From Diplocarpon mali (taxonomy: Eukaryota; Ascomycota; Leotiomycetes; Helotiales; Drepanopezizaceae), in contig JAENRP010000230.1 of NCBI GenBank assembly GCA_024741835.1, positions 1-64,000 on the forward strand: DNA of 64,000 bases. Reading direction: 5' to 3'. Under the pieces are notes generated by a model. The model had not been told where the DNA came from. It was given only the letters and a program-made list of their open reading frames with translations, and made no database searches. Below, in pieces: positions 46,985 through 59,940 of this stretch. Position 1 is the stretch's first letter. Each line of letters begins with the position of its first letter. Position numbers and translations under genes: made by a program.

Positions 46985-49900
46985 TTTCACATCTAGCCTA
47001 TTATCCTTTAAGTAATTATAATTATCTATACCACTTTCCTAAGCCTTTAGCCAAGCTTATAAGTTCTAAGGTAATCCTAGCTTTATAAAATTAGCCTAAT
47101 AAAAGTCGCGAATCTTATATAAGGATCCTATAAAATTTGAAGTGCAATACCAACTTAAATTAAAGTTATAACTAGTCCATTTGACCTAGTACTCTAAGTT
47201 CCTTTAAGATAGGTATATACTTAATATTTTAAATACTTTATACTCTTCTTACCTAGCGATCTTTTGTATAATAGGCCAGGGTTATTCCTAACCTAATAAA
47301 GGGTTCTGCAGATCTTTAAATAGTAGCTTTAGCGCAAAGATATTATATATTATAAAACCTATAAGTAGTTTGATCTAATATAAATTGCCTACCTTCTTAA
47401 GAACCTTAAAGGGGCTATCCTATTGATTAGCCAGTTTCCTATTTAAGCGGTAGTTCTTAAGATTTTTTATTAAAAGGTAGACTATATTTCTAGGTTTCTA
47501 ATCAATCTCCTTTTAATATTAATTTATAGACTTATACATTTTCTCTTAGGCGTATTCCATATTGCCTTTTGCTACTTCCTAAGCTGCGTATATCCTCTTT
47601 ACTATTAGCTTAACCTCTACTTAATTCAATCTCTTCTATAGGCTAGACATTTTCGGAAAGATCCAGTCCTAACTTATCTAAGGCGTAACTTTATACCTAA
47701 GCTAATATAAGGTTATACTAATTAAAGTATAAGAGAGAGTCGATTGCATACAATCTATTAATAGAATCAGTTTACTTCAATTATCTTAATAGTAATTAAT
47801 AAAAGGCCGTAGCCTTAAATTAATATATTTATTTATAATCTCCGTTTGGCTATTAATCTCCTTATAGTATACTATAAAGAGTTTAATCTTAATACTAATA
47901 ATATAGTAGAACTCTTTTTAAAATAAGGAAACGAATTAAAGGCCTTAGTCCGAGATAATTGTCTCTAAGGTATAGCCGAATTGATAAATCTATTAAATAA
48001 ATAATCGGGCAGTTCCTTAAGCGTCGATATCTTTTTAATAAGGGATTATAATAGCGCTCTTATTAAGTCGGTTTATAAAAACTAGGATTCGATCAAAACC
48101 GTGCTTATTAAAAGGGAAGTCCTTAAAATCTATATATAAGTGCTATATAGGATAATTAAGAATAGGAAAGGGCTATAAGAGGCCTTATTATTTAATTATC
48201 TTTAAATATGAAAATTAATAAAGTCTATAGTTTGCAATAAATCTTTTGCAATCCGAACTTATCTTAACTTAATAGTACTTAAGAGTAAGTAGCTAATAGG
48301 TCTTTAAGCTATTAAGGTACGCACTTAAAGGTTGGTTATAAGCTTTTTAAATTAGATAAGTGTATAAAGGAGTATTGCGATATATATAAAGACGCTCTTT
48401 AAAGTAAAGCAATCCGTCTTTTAAAGAGTAGTTCTTAAGGAAGTTAGTATAAATCTCTTAAAAGGATTCGCAGTTATTTTAATAAAGCTTTTCGATTAAA
48501 TTAAAGGAATCCTTAAGTTGATTCAGGGTCGAATCAAGAGTATTAGTTGATATTAGGGCAAGGATGCCTTTAGCAGATTTAGCGAGAAATTTTTCGGCTA
48601 GTTTAATATTAATTCGGGGGTCTAATTAGGCTAGGGAAATCAGAACTTAGGATCAGCTATCCAACTTCGCTTATTTATAAACTAGTATATCCTACTCTTA
48701 GCGGCTAAGAATATTAGCCTTTTAATTATCTTTATTAAAAGTATATATAATTCGAAAATTAAAGTCAAATAGAAATTCTATCTATTAATACTATTTCGCA
48801 ATTAGAACCTTAGTAGTTATAAAGTACTTAAAGGAGCGGTAATTTAAGTAAATATCAACTTGCTCTTTAAGTAATATAAGCTTAAGTCTCTATTTATAGT
48901 AGGATTCAATAATAGTAAAGAGTTCCTTATTATATATTTCCTAATTAGGTTTATAACTAAAGAGTATATATAAATAAAAGCTAATTAGGTACTATTGCTT
49001 ATTAGAGTATTATTAAAAAAGTACTCTAGCGATAATACTATTAAAAGCATCAGTTTTTAGCTTTATAAGTAAGTTAGGGTTAAAATAGTAAATCTGCTAA
49101 ATCGAAAGCAACTGCTTGCAAAGCTCTTTAAAAGCGATTTAGTACTCTTCTATCTAATTCTAAAGTACTATCGGTCGGGTTAGAATAGAAAGAGGTTTGG
49201 CAATTAGCCTAAAGTTGCAAATAAATTATTAATAAAACCTGCAAAATCCTAAGTAGGACTTTACTTTAATAATAGTTTTCAAGTACTTTTAATTATATAA
49301 TAGTTCAACCTTTTCAAGGTCCGGTTTAATCCTAATTATTATTAAAATATATTTAAGATATCGAGTTTAAGTAATATAAAACTCGCACTTCTTAATATCT
49401 ACTTAAAGGCTAGCCTCTAAAAGTTATTTTAATACCTTTTCAATATAATCCTAGTGCTTTTCAATATTCTTAAAGTAAATTAAAATATTATTTAAATATA
49501 CTATATAAAAATTATTTAAGTAATTTAAAAGAATATTATTCATATATTGCTAGTAAGTACTAGGTCTATTATAAAGGCCGAATAAGAGAACCTTATATTT
49601 ATAGGATCTATACCTTATTCAAAAGGTAGTATATTCCTTTAATTTAAGGTCTATTTATATTCGATTGAAAGCGGCTTAAATATCTAATTTTATAAAAATC
49701 TTAGCTTTAAATACCTACTCTAAAAGCTTATCTATCCTTAAAATCAAGTAAGCGTCCTTTTGAGTTAGTGCGTTTAGCTTCTAGTAGTTTATATAAAATC
49801 AAAGGCTACCGTCGGCCTTCTTTATAAATAGTACTAGCAAAGCAAAAGGGCTAATACTTATCTTAATAAAGCCTTTATCTAAATTCTTAAGTAAGTACTC

Positions 49901-50947
49901 CTTTATAACCTTAAGCTCTTTAATAGATTAGTAGTAGAGGGGCGAATAGGCATTAAGTAAAGGCCCTTCTAGCTATATCTTATAATTATAGTACTAATAG
50001 GGAGAAAGGGTATCTATATCCCTTTTTAAAAACGCTTATCTTAAAGATTAGTACTATTTCGAGAGTCGATCGTTAATTAGCTTTTTAATATTAGGATTCT
50101 TAAGCTTATATCTTTCCTTTAAAATCCTATCCACTTTATAAATACTAGTTTAAAAGAACTCAGTCTCTTTATACTTTATATTATAATAAAAGGTATTAAT
50201 ATTAATTTTATAAATAGGAATCGCAGCTTTAAGGCATTTGCAAATAAGGTCAGATTATAGTCGATTTATATTAGACTATTTTCCTAGATCTAGCTTAGCT
50301 ATAAGTAAAGGCGCTAGCCTAGTAATAGTAATAAGGATCTTGCGCCTAATTAGGACTATTAAATTAACGCAAGACTATCTTTTATTAATTTATCGAGCTT
50401 TATTTATAGCTATTTTCTATTCTTTACAATTAATATTAGCTTAATAATTAGATCGGATCTAGAGTCCTTTAAAAGGGGAAAGATAAATGACGATTTCCTT
50501 TGCGAATTAGGGTAATAAGGGATAATACAAAGGCTATATAAATCGGTTTTCCTTTGAATCAAGTTTAAGTCGGAATTAGTATATCTATTTAACTTTAATA
50601 ATAGTATTACGCTAATTAAGGTCGAGAATAACTTAAGGGCAATTGTAAATACGCCTTCTATTAATTATTAAGTAAAAGCGCATATAATATATAACTTGCG
50701 CATAAACGGTATTTTAAAATCTATAAATAGGAATAGGGATTAAAAGAGGAAGAATTTTAAAGCTAATTGCTCTTAAAAGATATATAGAAAGGGAACGATT
50801 TAAAAATAGGTAATTAAAGGCTTTAGTATCTATTAAAGCTAATAATAATACTTTAAGTCCATTTATATTAATAGTATAAAAGGTTAGGAATTGCTTCCTT
50901 CCTATTAAAGAGTTAAGATCTAGCTTTAATAAGTTGCACTTTTGCAA
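46985..50947 (-). pseudogene. Gypsy-2 pol relic with chromodomain
   Basis: Minus-strand order, from high to low coordinates: protease (A-L-I-D-T-K-A near 50830), RT about 49950-49250, RNase H about 49100-48700, integrase about 48400-47750, chromodomain-like block about 47250-47100. The open frame 50714-50947 is a surviving sense stretch of the protease region. It aligns with Gypsy-1 pol throughout and is fully pseudogenised. Confidence 0.8.
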
Positions 50948-50974
50948 GCTTAAGTAGGAGTCTTTTCCTAAGCC

Positions 50975-52330
50975 TCTTTGTTTTCTTAATCTTCTTCTAT
51001 TTTAATCCTATTTTTAGTTAAGTCTAAAGTTAGATCAGCTTCCTTTATATCTTTTAAAGTATTAATCTTACTTATAGAAGGACACTCGGTCTTATAATAA
51101 CTAGTTTTACTATAGGTCTAGTAGGTAGCTTACTTAAAAGGCAAAGTAGGAGAACTAGCCTTAGCTAGCGTATCTTAGTAAAAAGGGGTAATTGGCTTTA
51201 AGACTAGTGACTTAGAAACTTAAATAGTACTTCTAGCGCTCGGACCGCAAGCAGTCTTATTAATAAGCGAATCAAATATCTTCTAATATAATACTAAGGT
51301 TGCCTTACTTTTAATTAAAAAGTTGAAAAGTTAGTTACTTTAGCATTTAGCATTAAAGGCGTTCAATTAGTTGACTATAATAGTATAGTCCTTCCTTTAA
51401 AAGGCCTTAGCTAAGACGCAAGTAGCTTTAAGCTAAAGGGTAATCTTATTCTATATAAAGAAAAACCACTTAAATCTTAAGACCTCTTTTTAAATTGTAA
51501 TTAATTAGAATTAGGCCTAAAACTAAGGGAAAGTTTCTTTAAGATAACTGGCTTCTCTTATATAAAGGTAATAGAAAGTAGATCGAAATAGGTTTACCTC
51601 TTAGCTAATTAAAAAGTAACTACTTAATAGTTTTACTATTTTTTAACAGTTTCGAAAGGGGTTAGTCTCTAAGAGGTACTAGGGTTTAAGGTACATTTAG
51701 GCTTATCTTATAGTAGATCCTTAAATAAGGGCTCGGCGAGCTTACTTATTTGGATATAAGTCGGCATTAACTTATAATCGGTCTTAGACTAAAGCTAACT
51801 ACTACTTATATATTAGAGAGGTCCTATTATTAAAGGGGATAATCTTTTTAATTAGCTGAATTTTCATTTATTTCGCCTTTATATCGACTTCTAAAGGAGG
51901 CTAAGTCTCGCTTTATTAAAGGTAGGTAGATTCCTACTTAATAGTCTAATATATACGCTAAGCCGTTTCTTAGCTTTAATAAGCTAAGGTCTTTAGGCTA
52001 AAGATAGCTTAAGCAATCCTACTAATCTTATTTTATAATTATTAATTAGATTAATCTTAGCGTTATAAGGATTCCTTTAAACCTAAGACTATTCCTTATA
52101 AGACGTTTAAGTTCGAAAAGTCTTATTTATCTTAGTTGGCTTAGCTATAATATTATTATCTCTTGCCCTTAGTAGTAAAAGAAGGACTAGCCTTAAGGGC
52201 TAGGGTAGAGGTACTCTTAATAGAAGCTGCTTCGCTAAACGAATTAGGTATATTTTATATCTACTGACTTCTAGCTAGTAGGGAATTCATTTTACCAATT
52301 TTGGTTTCGGTAGTAATTCAGTTAAAAAGG
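50975..52330 (-). pseudogene. Gypsy-2 gag relic
   Basis: Collinear with Gypsy-1 gag (26010-27400). The knuckle lies near 51075-51130 with Cys and Gly codons decayed. TAA/TAG stops throughout. Confidence 0.7.
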
Positions 52331-52598
52331 GGTTCTGCAGAAAAAGGGTTCTAGTAGCATAGTGCTCTCCTAACTTCTACCTATAGCACTTCTATAAAAG
52401 GAGTAGTTAAGAAAATCCGGCTAATAAAAGCGTTCCTTAATTATACTAGTTAATAAGCTATACTTAAGCTTTCAGTTTATCTAAGAGATCTTTAAGATCC
52501 TGACTCTATCGAAAGTCGAAATAACCGCAAATCGATTTTCAAAAAGGGTAGGATATTATTAAAAGCCGTCCTTAGTAGAGAAGAACTTCTTTATTTAA

Positions 52599-52847
52599 TA
52601 TAATAATATAAAACTACTAAAGTGCAAGATTAAGTATAATAGTAAAAAGTAGTATAAAAGGCGTATTCTATAAGTCTAATACAAAAGAAATAAAGAAGTT
52701 AAAGAGCCTTCCTTATAAGAGGGCCCTTCTCCCTTATATATATAAGTAGCTTAAAGCCCTTTGCCTATTTATATAATATTATATAAGAATATCCTTTTGC
52801 ACCTTTAGGGTCGATTCGAAATAACCTTATATCGAATCGAGATTGCA
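52599..52847 (-). repeat. Gypsy-2 5' LTR, inner part
   Basis: 249 bases. The LTR is interrupted after GATTGCA by Gypsy-3 and completed by 59941-59998. It is more heavily A/T-converted than the 3' LTR at 45354. Confidence 0.9.
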
Positions 52848-53122
52848 TATTACGGCCGCATCACGTGCACGGTTCACGTATACGGTTATGCACGGTTATA
52901 TCACGTATCTATCATATATCGAAGTCAGGTGTATGCTAAGGTAGCAAGGTGGCTAGATTATATGCGCGCTAGTAAAGCACCTGTACTTATTCTAAAGGAG
53001 CTCTACTAAAGACTCTCTCTTCTTCTTCATCTTTTCTTCTCTATTATATAGCGTACCTCTTAAGGTAATATAGTCAGCGTTCGATTCTCGCCTTATTATA
53101 TGCTCTAGAGCTAGTTATAATA
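52848..53122 (+). repeat. Gypsy-3 5' LTR
   Basis: 275 bases. Starts TATTACGG and ends CGTAATA-like (ancestral TGTTACG...CGTAACA). The first 70 bases keep several CACG/CGTG sites (CACGTG at 52862-52867) that are erased in the 3' copy. Confidence 0.95.
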
Positions 53123-54280
53123 TAAGAAAAGATCTACTTAACCTTTGCTAAGAAGCTTAATATCTACTACCTTTAGAATTGTCATTTCGAACTGCCTTAA
53201 GCAACTCGATCTCTCGATCTCGACTTCTACTATAAACTGCCTTAAGCAACTCGTATATAGTACCTAGATCTTACTAATCTAGTTTTTAAAGAAAGCTAAA
53301 AAACGACCTTCGAATATAAGATTAGCTCGTTTTTTTAACCCCTTACCTCTTCTATTTTGCAAATGGAAATTCACCTTTAATTTTAATTCGAAAATTTTTT
53401 TATTTACTATGCCCTTGCTTTACTAGCATAGGCTGCTGCTTAGAGTAGTATAATAACTTTTCTCTTCTTGACTTTCTCCCTCCTTTATAAATACTCTATA
53501 CTACTCTTTTTTATCGACCTTATACTTATCGATAATATACTTATTAATAACTCTCCTTATACTCTTTGTTACTCTCCCTCTTCTGCGAAAGCCTTAAATA
53601 TAACTCGACTCCTTAAAGACCCCTCCTTGCGAACAAGTCGTCGACCTTCTTTATACTCCCTATCGACCTATACTTATTAATAACTCTCCTTATACTCTTT
53701 AAAGCTCCTCACCTCTTTAAAGCTCCTTACTCCTTCCTTCGAAACACTTAGGTGCAAACTAAGAGACCTATACCTATATATACATATAGAGACTTAGTTA
53801 GCCTTAATAGGTTATACTATACTATTAGAGACTAGGTCAACTTTAATAGAGTGATAAGCTTTAAATCCTTAGACCCTACTTCCCTAGATTTGCACTATAT
53901 CCCTAGGCAACTTTATTGCAACTCCTAATTAGTAAAGAGATATAATCCTAAAGTAAAACCTTCTTTCTTAAGATCTATAAACCTACGATACCTTAATATA
54001 TACTCTATTAAAAGGCTTTAAAAATATATATAGCTTTACTTATACTAATCTTCCCCCTTTTAAATAGGTCACTATTTAGCATTAAGTCCCTTTAGACTAA
54101 ATTAGATAATATAAAGAGAGTTAGTACTTAGGACCTCTAATCTTATACCACTTAAGAGAAGTAAAAAGTTAACCATACCTCTACTAGGCCTTACTACCAC
54201 TAGTTCTCTAAGCCTTACTGCTACCAGTTCCAGTTCTATAAGCCTTACTACCAACCCTAGTCCTAAAGATATTCCCCTTT
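53123..54280 (+). other. Gypsy-3 leader, no clear gene
   Basis: About 1.1 kb of CT-rich leader between the 5' LTR and recognisable gag. It holds short near-repeats of TAATAACTCTCCTTATACTC (53545-53570 and 53676-53700). The 70-codon frame at 53468-53680 spans these repeats and resembles no known protein. Some of this may be a lost gag N-terminus. Confidence 0.4.
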
Positions 54281-55550
54281 TAAAGCTTATTTAAGACGCT
54301 ACCTCCCTTAGTATAGACTTTACTCTTAAGCCCGGCCTATAAGTAGATTCTTAAAATACTCCCTTTCTATTAATTGAAGTTAAGGAAGAACTAATATCTA
54401 CTTTTACTATATCGGCCCCTCTCTTTTTAGCTGCTTAGCAAGCTAAAATCGCGAACCTTATTAGCGCTACTATAGCCGCTGCTCTTTAAAATAATACTAC
54501 TGCCCCTTCTTCCTTAAGTGCTAGCCCTTAGAATACTCAGTCCTTTACCGCCGACTTACTACCTTTCTTAGACTACTACCTTTTAATCATCCGACCTTTA
54601 ATCTTAGCCGTCGACCCCTATTGAATTAAGTACCTTTAAACCCATTTTAGCAACTACTAGGGCAAAATCACCTATAACACTTAAAAGATAGCTATAAAGG
54701 TATTTATTTAAAAGTACTTAAGCAACTTTACTTTAAAAGAGGACTAGATTACTACCTACTTTAAGTATATAATAGGTAAAGCTTAAAACCTAATCCTATA
54801 ATATATAGATCCTATCTTTGCTAATAAGTTTATATACGCTATTAATATCCTTAGGGTCTTAGATTAAAGGTTCTTTAACTATAACTATATTTAATCCGCT
54901 AAGCTCAAATATAGTAAGCTAACTATAGGTTTATTATCATATAATAAGTTCCAATCTAAGTTCGTTACCCTTGCTATAATTAGTAAGATCGATTAGTCTT
55001 ATTAGTTTAATAATATTTATAAAAAGGTCTCTCTAGCTTTAAAGAACGACCTTTAAGTAAAAAAGTATAAAATGAATAATGATTATACTACTTTAGATGA
55101 GTTCTTAGCTATTGCGGACCGCAAGGCCTATAATATTAAGTAAAAAGAGGCCTATAACGCTTAATAAGTCGCCCTTGCTATTGCGTTCTCCCCTTTAAAG
55201 GACCGTATCCTTAGTATATTGAAAAGGGAGTTATAAAGACCTATAGCTATAGCTACCTCCTTAGCTCCTTGCACTTATTCCCCTTTGCTAGCGGCCTACT
55301 AAGAAGGGTCTACTAGCCTAAAGCCGTTATCTAATCTTTATTATAACTGCAGGGCCCTTAGTTACTATACAACAGACTGCCTTAAGCTAAAGAAGTAGGG
55401 CGAGTTTATAATAGCTAAAGTTAAGATGGAAAACGACCTACTATTAGGAAACTGCTAAGCTATAATAAAGACTCCTACCATAGTATAGGTTATAATTTAT
55501 AAAAAGACTTAGATTTTGATTCCTACCTATTAATAGGCGGCCGCCAGTTC
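54280..55550 (+). pseudogene. Gypsy-3 gag relic
   Basis: A plus-strand gag frame with TAA/TAG stops. A 23-bp motif at 54322-54344 is in frame near its start. It ends with a CCHC knuckle near 55337-55395 reading Y-N-C-R-A-L-S-Y-Y-T-T-D-C (ancestral C-x2-C-x4-H-x4-C with Cys and His changed to Tyr). Confidence 0.75.
54322..54344 (+). repeat. 23-bp palindromic motif, Gypsy-3 copy 1
   Basis: ACTCTTAAGCC, C, GGCCTATAAGT. In the gag frame it encodes T-L-K-P-G-L-(Q)-V. Confidence 0.8.
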
Positions 55551-56093
55551 TTAGTTCTTATAAAATTAGCTTAAAATAGATCATTTATTAAAATAGTTAC
55601 CTATATTAATAGTAGAGCTAATATTTTCAATATTATTAAGACGTCTTTAGTATACTAGCTCTTTTAAAGACTTAGGGTAAAGTTTATTAAACTGCCTAAA
55701 CCAATTACCCCTATTAGCTATAATAGCCTTAAGGGAGAAACTATTCGATTCGCCGTTTTACTTACCCTTATAATCGATAGGCGATGAATTAACTTCCCTT
55801 TCTTAATTATAAGCTTAAGAGCAACTGACGTTTTAATTAATAGGAAGTTCCTAAAGCACTATAACCTTAAATAGTCTTATAAAAAGGGGAAAAATAGTAT
55901 CTCCTAGCCTAAGGATATGCCTATTGTCCCTTACTTTAATTAACGCGTACTAATCGATCTCTTATAGCTAATAAGACCCTTAATAGCTTAGCAAGACGTC
56001 GATCGTCGAGCAGCTATAATAGATGCTAAGGACGAAGACCTAAGAATAGCCTGAGCCTAGCTCTTAATACTAGTAAGTAATAACTCGAATTCC

Positions 56094-56116
56094 ACTCCTA
56101 GTCCTGGCCTATAAGT
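56094..56116 (+). repeat. 23-bp palindromic motif, Gypsy-3 copy 2
   Basis: ACTCCTAGTCC, T, GGCCTATAAGT, in frame between protease and RT; encodes S-T-P-S-P-G-L-(Q)-V. Confidence 0.8.
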
Positions 56117-57980
56117 GGCCTCTTATAGACTTAAGGATAGCAGTTTCTTTAAAGACTTAAAAAGAGATCTGAACTATATAAAGAAGGCCTTGCTAAGAGT
56201 ACTAGACCCTTTGCTCCCTTTCTTAATAAAGAAAACCGCTCTTTTAAAGACGGCTTGCTAGATTAGCCTGATCTTAGCCTTAGCAATCGGCGCCCTTTAC
56301 TACTACTTTATAATTAAAGTAAGACGAGCTATATAAACTTAAAAACCGGCGCCTAAAGAGTTTATATTTGTAAGCTCTATTTACAATCTAGATTAAGAAA
56401 TCAATCGCTGAGAATCGGTTAGGTAAGTTGAAATTAGCTCCCTTAGCCTTAGTTCGGCGCTATAAGCCAAGTATATAAGTAATAATAAGCTAATAGACCA
56501 AAAGCTTCTGCCTTAATATATTGAGTTTAAGAATGTCTTTAGTTGCTAGGCCTTTAATTAGCTGCTAGAACCCAGACTAAGGGTAGATTATAAAATCGAG
56601 CTAATAGGCGAGAATAACTTAATAATCGAACCCCTCTACCGCCTTATTAATAAATAGCTCTTAAAGGTCAAGAGCTATATTCTTAAGAACCTATATAAAG
56701 GATTTATCAAAGCTTTGAGTTCTCCTTAGGCAGCCCTAATCCTCTTTATTAGAAAAACTAATAGCTCCTTACGTTTATATATCGATTACTAGAAACTAAA
56801 TACCCTGACAAAGAAAGACCCCTACCTGATTCCACTTATTAATAAGATAATAGTACATATATCGAAAGCTTATGTTTTTATAAAAATCGATATATAATAA
56901 GCCTTCTACCGTATTTGCATATTAGCTGATATAGAGGACCTAACTACCTTTTATATATATTATAAGACCTATAAATATAAGGTTTTGCCATTTAGGCTAA
57001 TAAATAGGCCCGCTACCTTTTAGAAGTTTATTAACAATATTCTCTTTAACTACCTTAACGATTTCTACTCTACCTATTTAAATAATATTCTAATCTACTT
57101 AAAAAACTCCTTTAACTATAAGATTTATATTAAGAAGATCTTAGGAATTCTTTAATGCTATAGCCTATAAGCAGATATTAAGAAAAGCGAGTTTAGGGTT
57201 ATTAAGACTAGGTTCCTAGGGTTTATTATTAAAGTTTATAGAATTAAGGTAGACTTTAATAAGGTTTTAGTTATTTAAAAGTAGAAATACACTAAGAATG
57301 TACGCAGTATATAAAGCTTCCTAGGGTTCTGTAATTTCTATCGAAGGTTTATTCAAGGCTATAGCTATATCTGCCGACCTTTAATAGCTCTTATAGGAAA
57401 TGTTCCTTTTGATTTTAATAATGCTTATAAGGAAGCTTAAGAAGCTCTGCGCTTAAGCCTTCAAACGACCTCAATCTTATACTACTATTACCTTTAAAAG
57501 CAGACAAGGCTTGAGACCGACGCCTCTAATAGAGTAGTCGCCGGCGTACTCTCCTAGCTTTAGGAAGATAATAACTACCACCTAATCGAGTACTTCTCGA
57601 AGACTATAAATAACACCGAGCTAAATTACCCTATTTATAATAAAGAGCTCTTAGCGATTTTTAAATCGTTCTACTAGTATAAGGCAGAGCTACTTAAGGC
57701 CTAGAAAACAATATACGTATATATAGATCATAAAGCCCTTAAGTACTTTATAATAACTAAGGACTTAATAGCCTAGCAGGCTTACTAGGCGGAGTTCTTC
57801 GCTGATTTCAACTTCCTTATTATATACTAAATAGGCATAATAAATACGCTAGCTAATACACTCTTATATTAAGACCAGGAGCTAACCCCTCTTAAGGCCA
57901 GGAAACGAGCTTTATACTACTAGCAGCTCTTACCTAATAATAAGCTCTCTATAGAAGTACTTGCTACTAAAGGCAATTCC

Positions 57981-58003
57981 ACTCCTAGGCCTGGCCTATA
58001 AGT
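57981..58003 (+). repeat. 23-bp palindromic motif, Gypsy-3 copy 3
   Basis: ACTCCTAGGCC, T, GGCCTATAAGT, in frame between RNase H and integrase; encodes S-T-P-R-P-G-L-(Q)-V. The left arm is perfect. Confidence 0.85.
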
Positions 58004-59645
58004 AACGATTGTGCCAATCGCGCTAATAAAGGCACCTACCGACCTAATATCTAAGGTCGAGTATAATATAGCAAACTATTATATTATCAACGAAGTCATT
58101 TAAGCTAATAAGACCTCCCTTAAGCTATAGAAGTTCCGAGATAAGGCGCAAAGCCATAGCCTCGACTATAAACTTAGCTAAGGCAAACTCTTCTTCTAAG
58201 GTAGACTTATTATACTATCCTAACCTTTTAAACTGCAAATAGCCCTAATTCGTTATATATATAAGTAACCTTGCGTTATATACGCTAGAATCGGGAAAAT
58301 AAAGCTTTTAATAGGAAGAAAATACTACTGGAAAAGCCTTAGTAGCGATATTAGCACTTATATCTAAAACTATTATTATTTAAGAATAAAAGCTTATTAT
58401 AATAAGACTCCTAGTTTCTTATAACCTTTGCCAATTCCCGAATAAGCTTACTAATACTTAATAATAGATTTTATAGAGCTTTTGCTTAACGAACTCAGTT
58501 ATAATTTTGCCTTTATAATTATTAATAAGTTATTAAAGAAGGCAGTTTCAGTTTTATATTATAATTCGGTTGATATAAAAGGCCTTATAGAGTTGTTTTT
58601 AATTTACTAGATATGCTATTTTAGTATGCCCGACTTAATTCTATTAAATAGAGGCGCCTAATTCGTCTCTACCTTTTAAAAAGAGCTCTATTAAATATTA
58701 GGTATAAAGGTCAAGCTAACTATAGCTTATAACCTTAATATCGATAGCCAAACTAAGATTATAAACTAGTATTTAAAATAACGCCTTAAACCGTTCTACT
58801 TATACTATTAAAACAATTAAAGTCGTCTCTTACCTTTAATAAATATTGCCCAATTAACCTTGCCTTATAAATCCTTAGGGTAAATTTCCCCTTTCCAAGT
58901 GCTAAATAGCTATAAGGCTCGCTCCTCTTAGAATTTAATTAACCTAGAGCCTCTATAGATAGCAATCGAGAGAGTAAATTATAAAACGGCATTCCGCATA
59001 GCTACTAAAGCTTAAAAAGTAGTCTAATTCGCTTAGTTATCTCTTTAAGTATAATAAGCTAAAATGAAACGGCTTGCAGATCTCTACCGCTGGCCAGTTG
59101 ATTAAATAATAGGAGATAATATGCTAATTAGTATTAAAAATTGGAAACTGGACCGGCTGAGTTAAAAGCTCTCCGATAAGTAGTACGGCCTAGTAAAAGT
59201 ATTAGAAAAGCTAAGAGAAAGCTAGAGGTTATAATTGCCTAATTCGCTTTATTCGATCTACCTTATATTCTACTCCTACTTACTGCGAAAATACGTTCCT
59301 AACCCTCTGCTAAGCTAAGCTTAAGAACCTCCTACTTTAATTAAAGTATTATTAGAATAAAAGGAGTAGGAAATAGAAGAAATAATTAGATCTTATATTC
59401 GAGCTAGGAAGCTCGAATATTAGATTAAGTGGAAAGGAGCTAATAAAGACCTCGAATAATACCTATACTCTAATGCTATAATAGCACCGTATGCTATTCG
59501 AGATTTCCATCTAAAGAACCCTTAAGCTAAGGGGCTACCGAGGGCGCTATCAAGCTGGCTTAGGTCATATAATAATAGAGTTGACGATTATAGGGACCTA
59601 AAGGATAATACACCTATAGATACAACTGCGCGGGCGCAGTTTCTT

Positions 59646-59660
59646 AAAGGGGGGGGGTAG
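59646..59660 (+). other. Gypsy-3 polypurine tract
   Basis: AAA, nine G and TAG directly before the 3' LTR. G-tracts like this survive RIP well because they contain no CpA on either strand. Confidence 0.85.
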
Positions 59661-59935
59661 TATTACAGCCGCATCATATACACAGTTTATATATATAGTT
59701 ATATACAGTTATATTACGTATCTATTATATATCGAAGTCAGGTGCACGCTAAGGTAGTAAGGTGGCTAGATCACGTGCGCGCTAGTAAAGTACCTGTACT
59801 TATTCTAAAGGAGCTCTACTAGAGACTTTCTCTTCTTCTTTATCTTTTCTTCTCTATTATATAGCGTACCTCTTGAGGTAATACAGTCAGCGTTCGATTC
59901 TCGCCCCACTGTACGCTCCAGAGCTAGTCGTAATA
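59661..59935 (+). repeat. Gypsy-3 3' LTR
   Basis: 275 bases, gap-free to the 5' LTR. The first third is more A/T-converted than the 5' copy, and the last two thirds less so (for example GATCACGTGC at 59765 against GATTATATGC in the 5' copy). Confidence 0.95.
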
Positions 59936-59940
59936 TTGCA

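Larger units (their letters stand above)
55560..59645 (+). pseudogene. Gypsy-3 pol relic with chromodomain
   Basis: Protease near 55605-55640 reads L-I-N-S-R-A-N-I (ancestral L-I-D-S-G-A). RT is about 56650-57340 with catalytic Y-L-N-N-I-L-I-Y near 57074-57100 (ancestral Y-L-D-D). RNase H is about 57510-57870 (T-D-A-S-N-R, ancestral T-D-A-S) and integrase about 58260-59000. A chromodomain block with Y-Q-I-K-W-K-G-A-N lies near 59380-59470, followed by a short tail. Two 23-bp motifs lie in frame at 56094 and 57981. It is clearly distinct in sequence from Gypsy-1/2. Confidence 0.85.
52848..59935 (+). mobile_element. Gypsy-3: complete innermost chromodomain gypsy element
   Basis: 7088 bases, two 275-base LTRs, exact target duplication TTGCA (52843-52847 and 59936-59940). 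It is inserted in the 5' LTR of Gypsy-2, making it the last arrival in the four-deep nest. It is nevertheless strongly RIP-damaged. No antisense gene follows its pol. Confidence 0.95.

Noticed and set aside
50238..50444. 68-codon plus-strand frame
   Set aside because: Antisense to Gypsy-2 pol, in the linker between protease and RT; no matching frame in Gypsy-1.
59649..59657. Nine-G run as a G-quadruplex or special signal
   Set aside because: Its position directly before the 3' LTR makes it the polypurine tract; a single G-run is not enough for a quadruplex.
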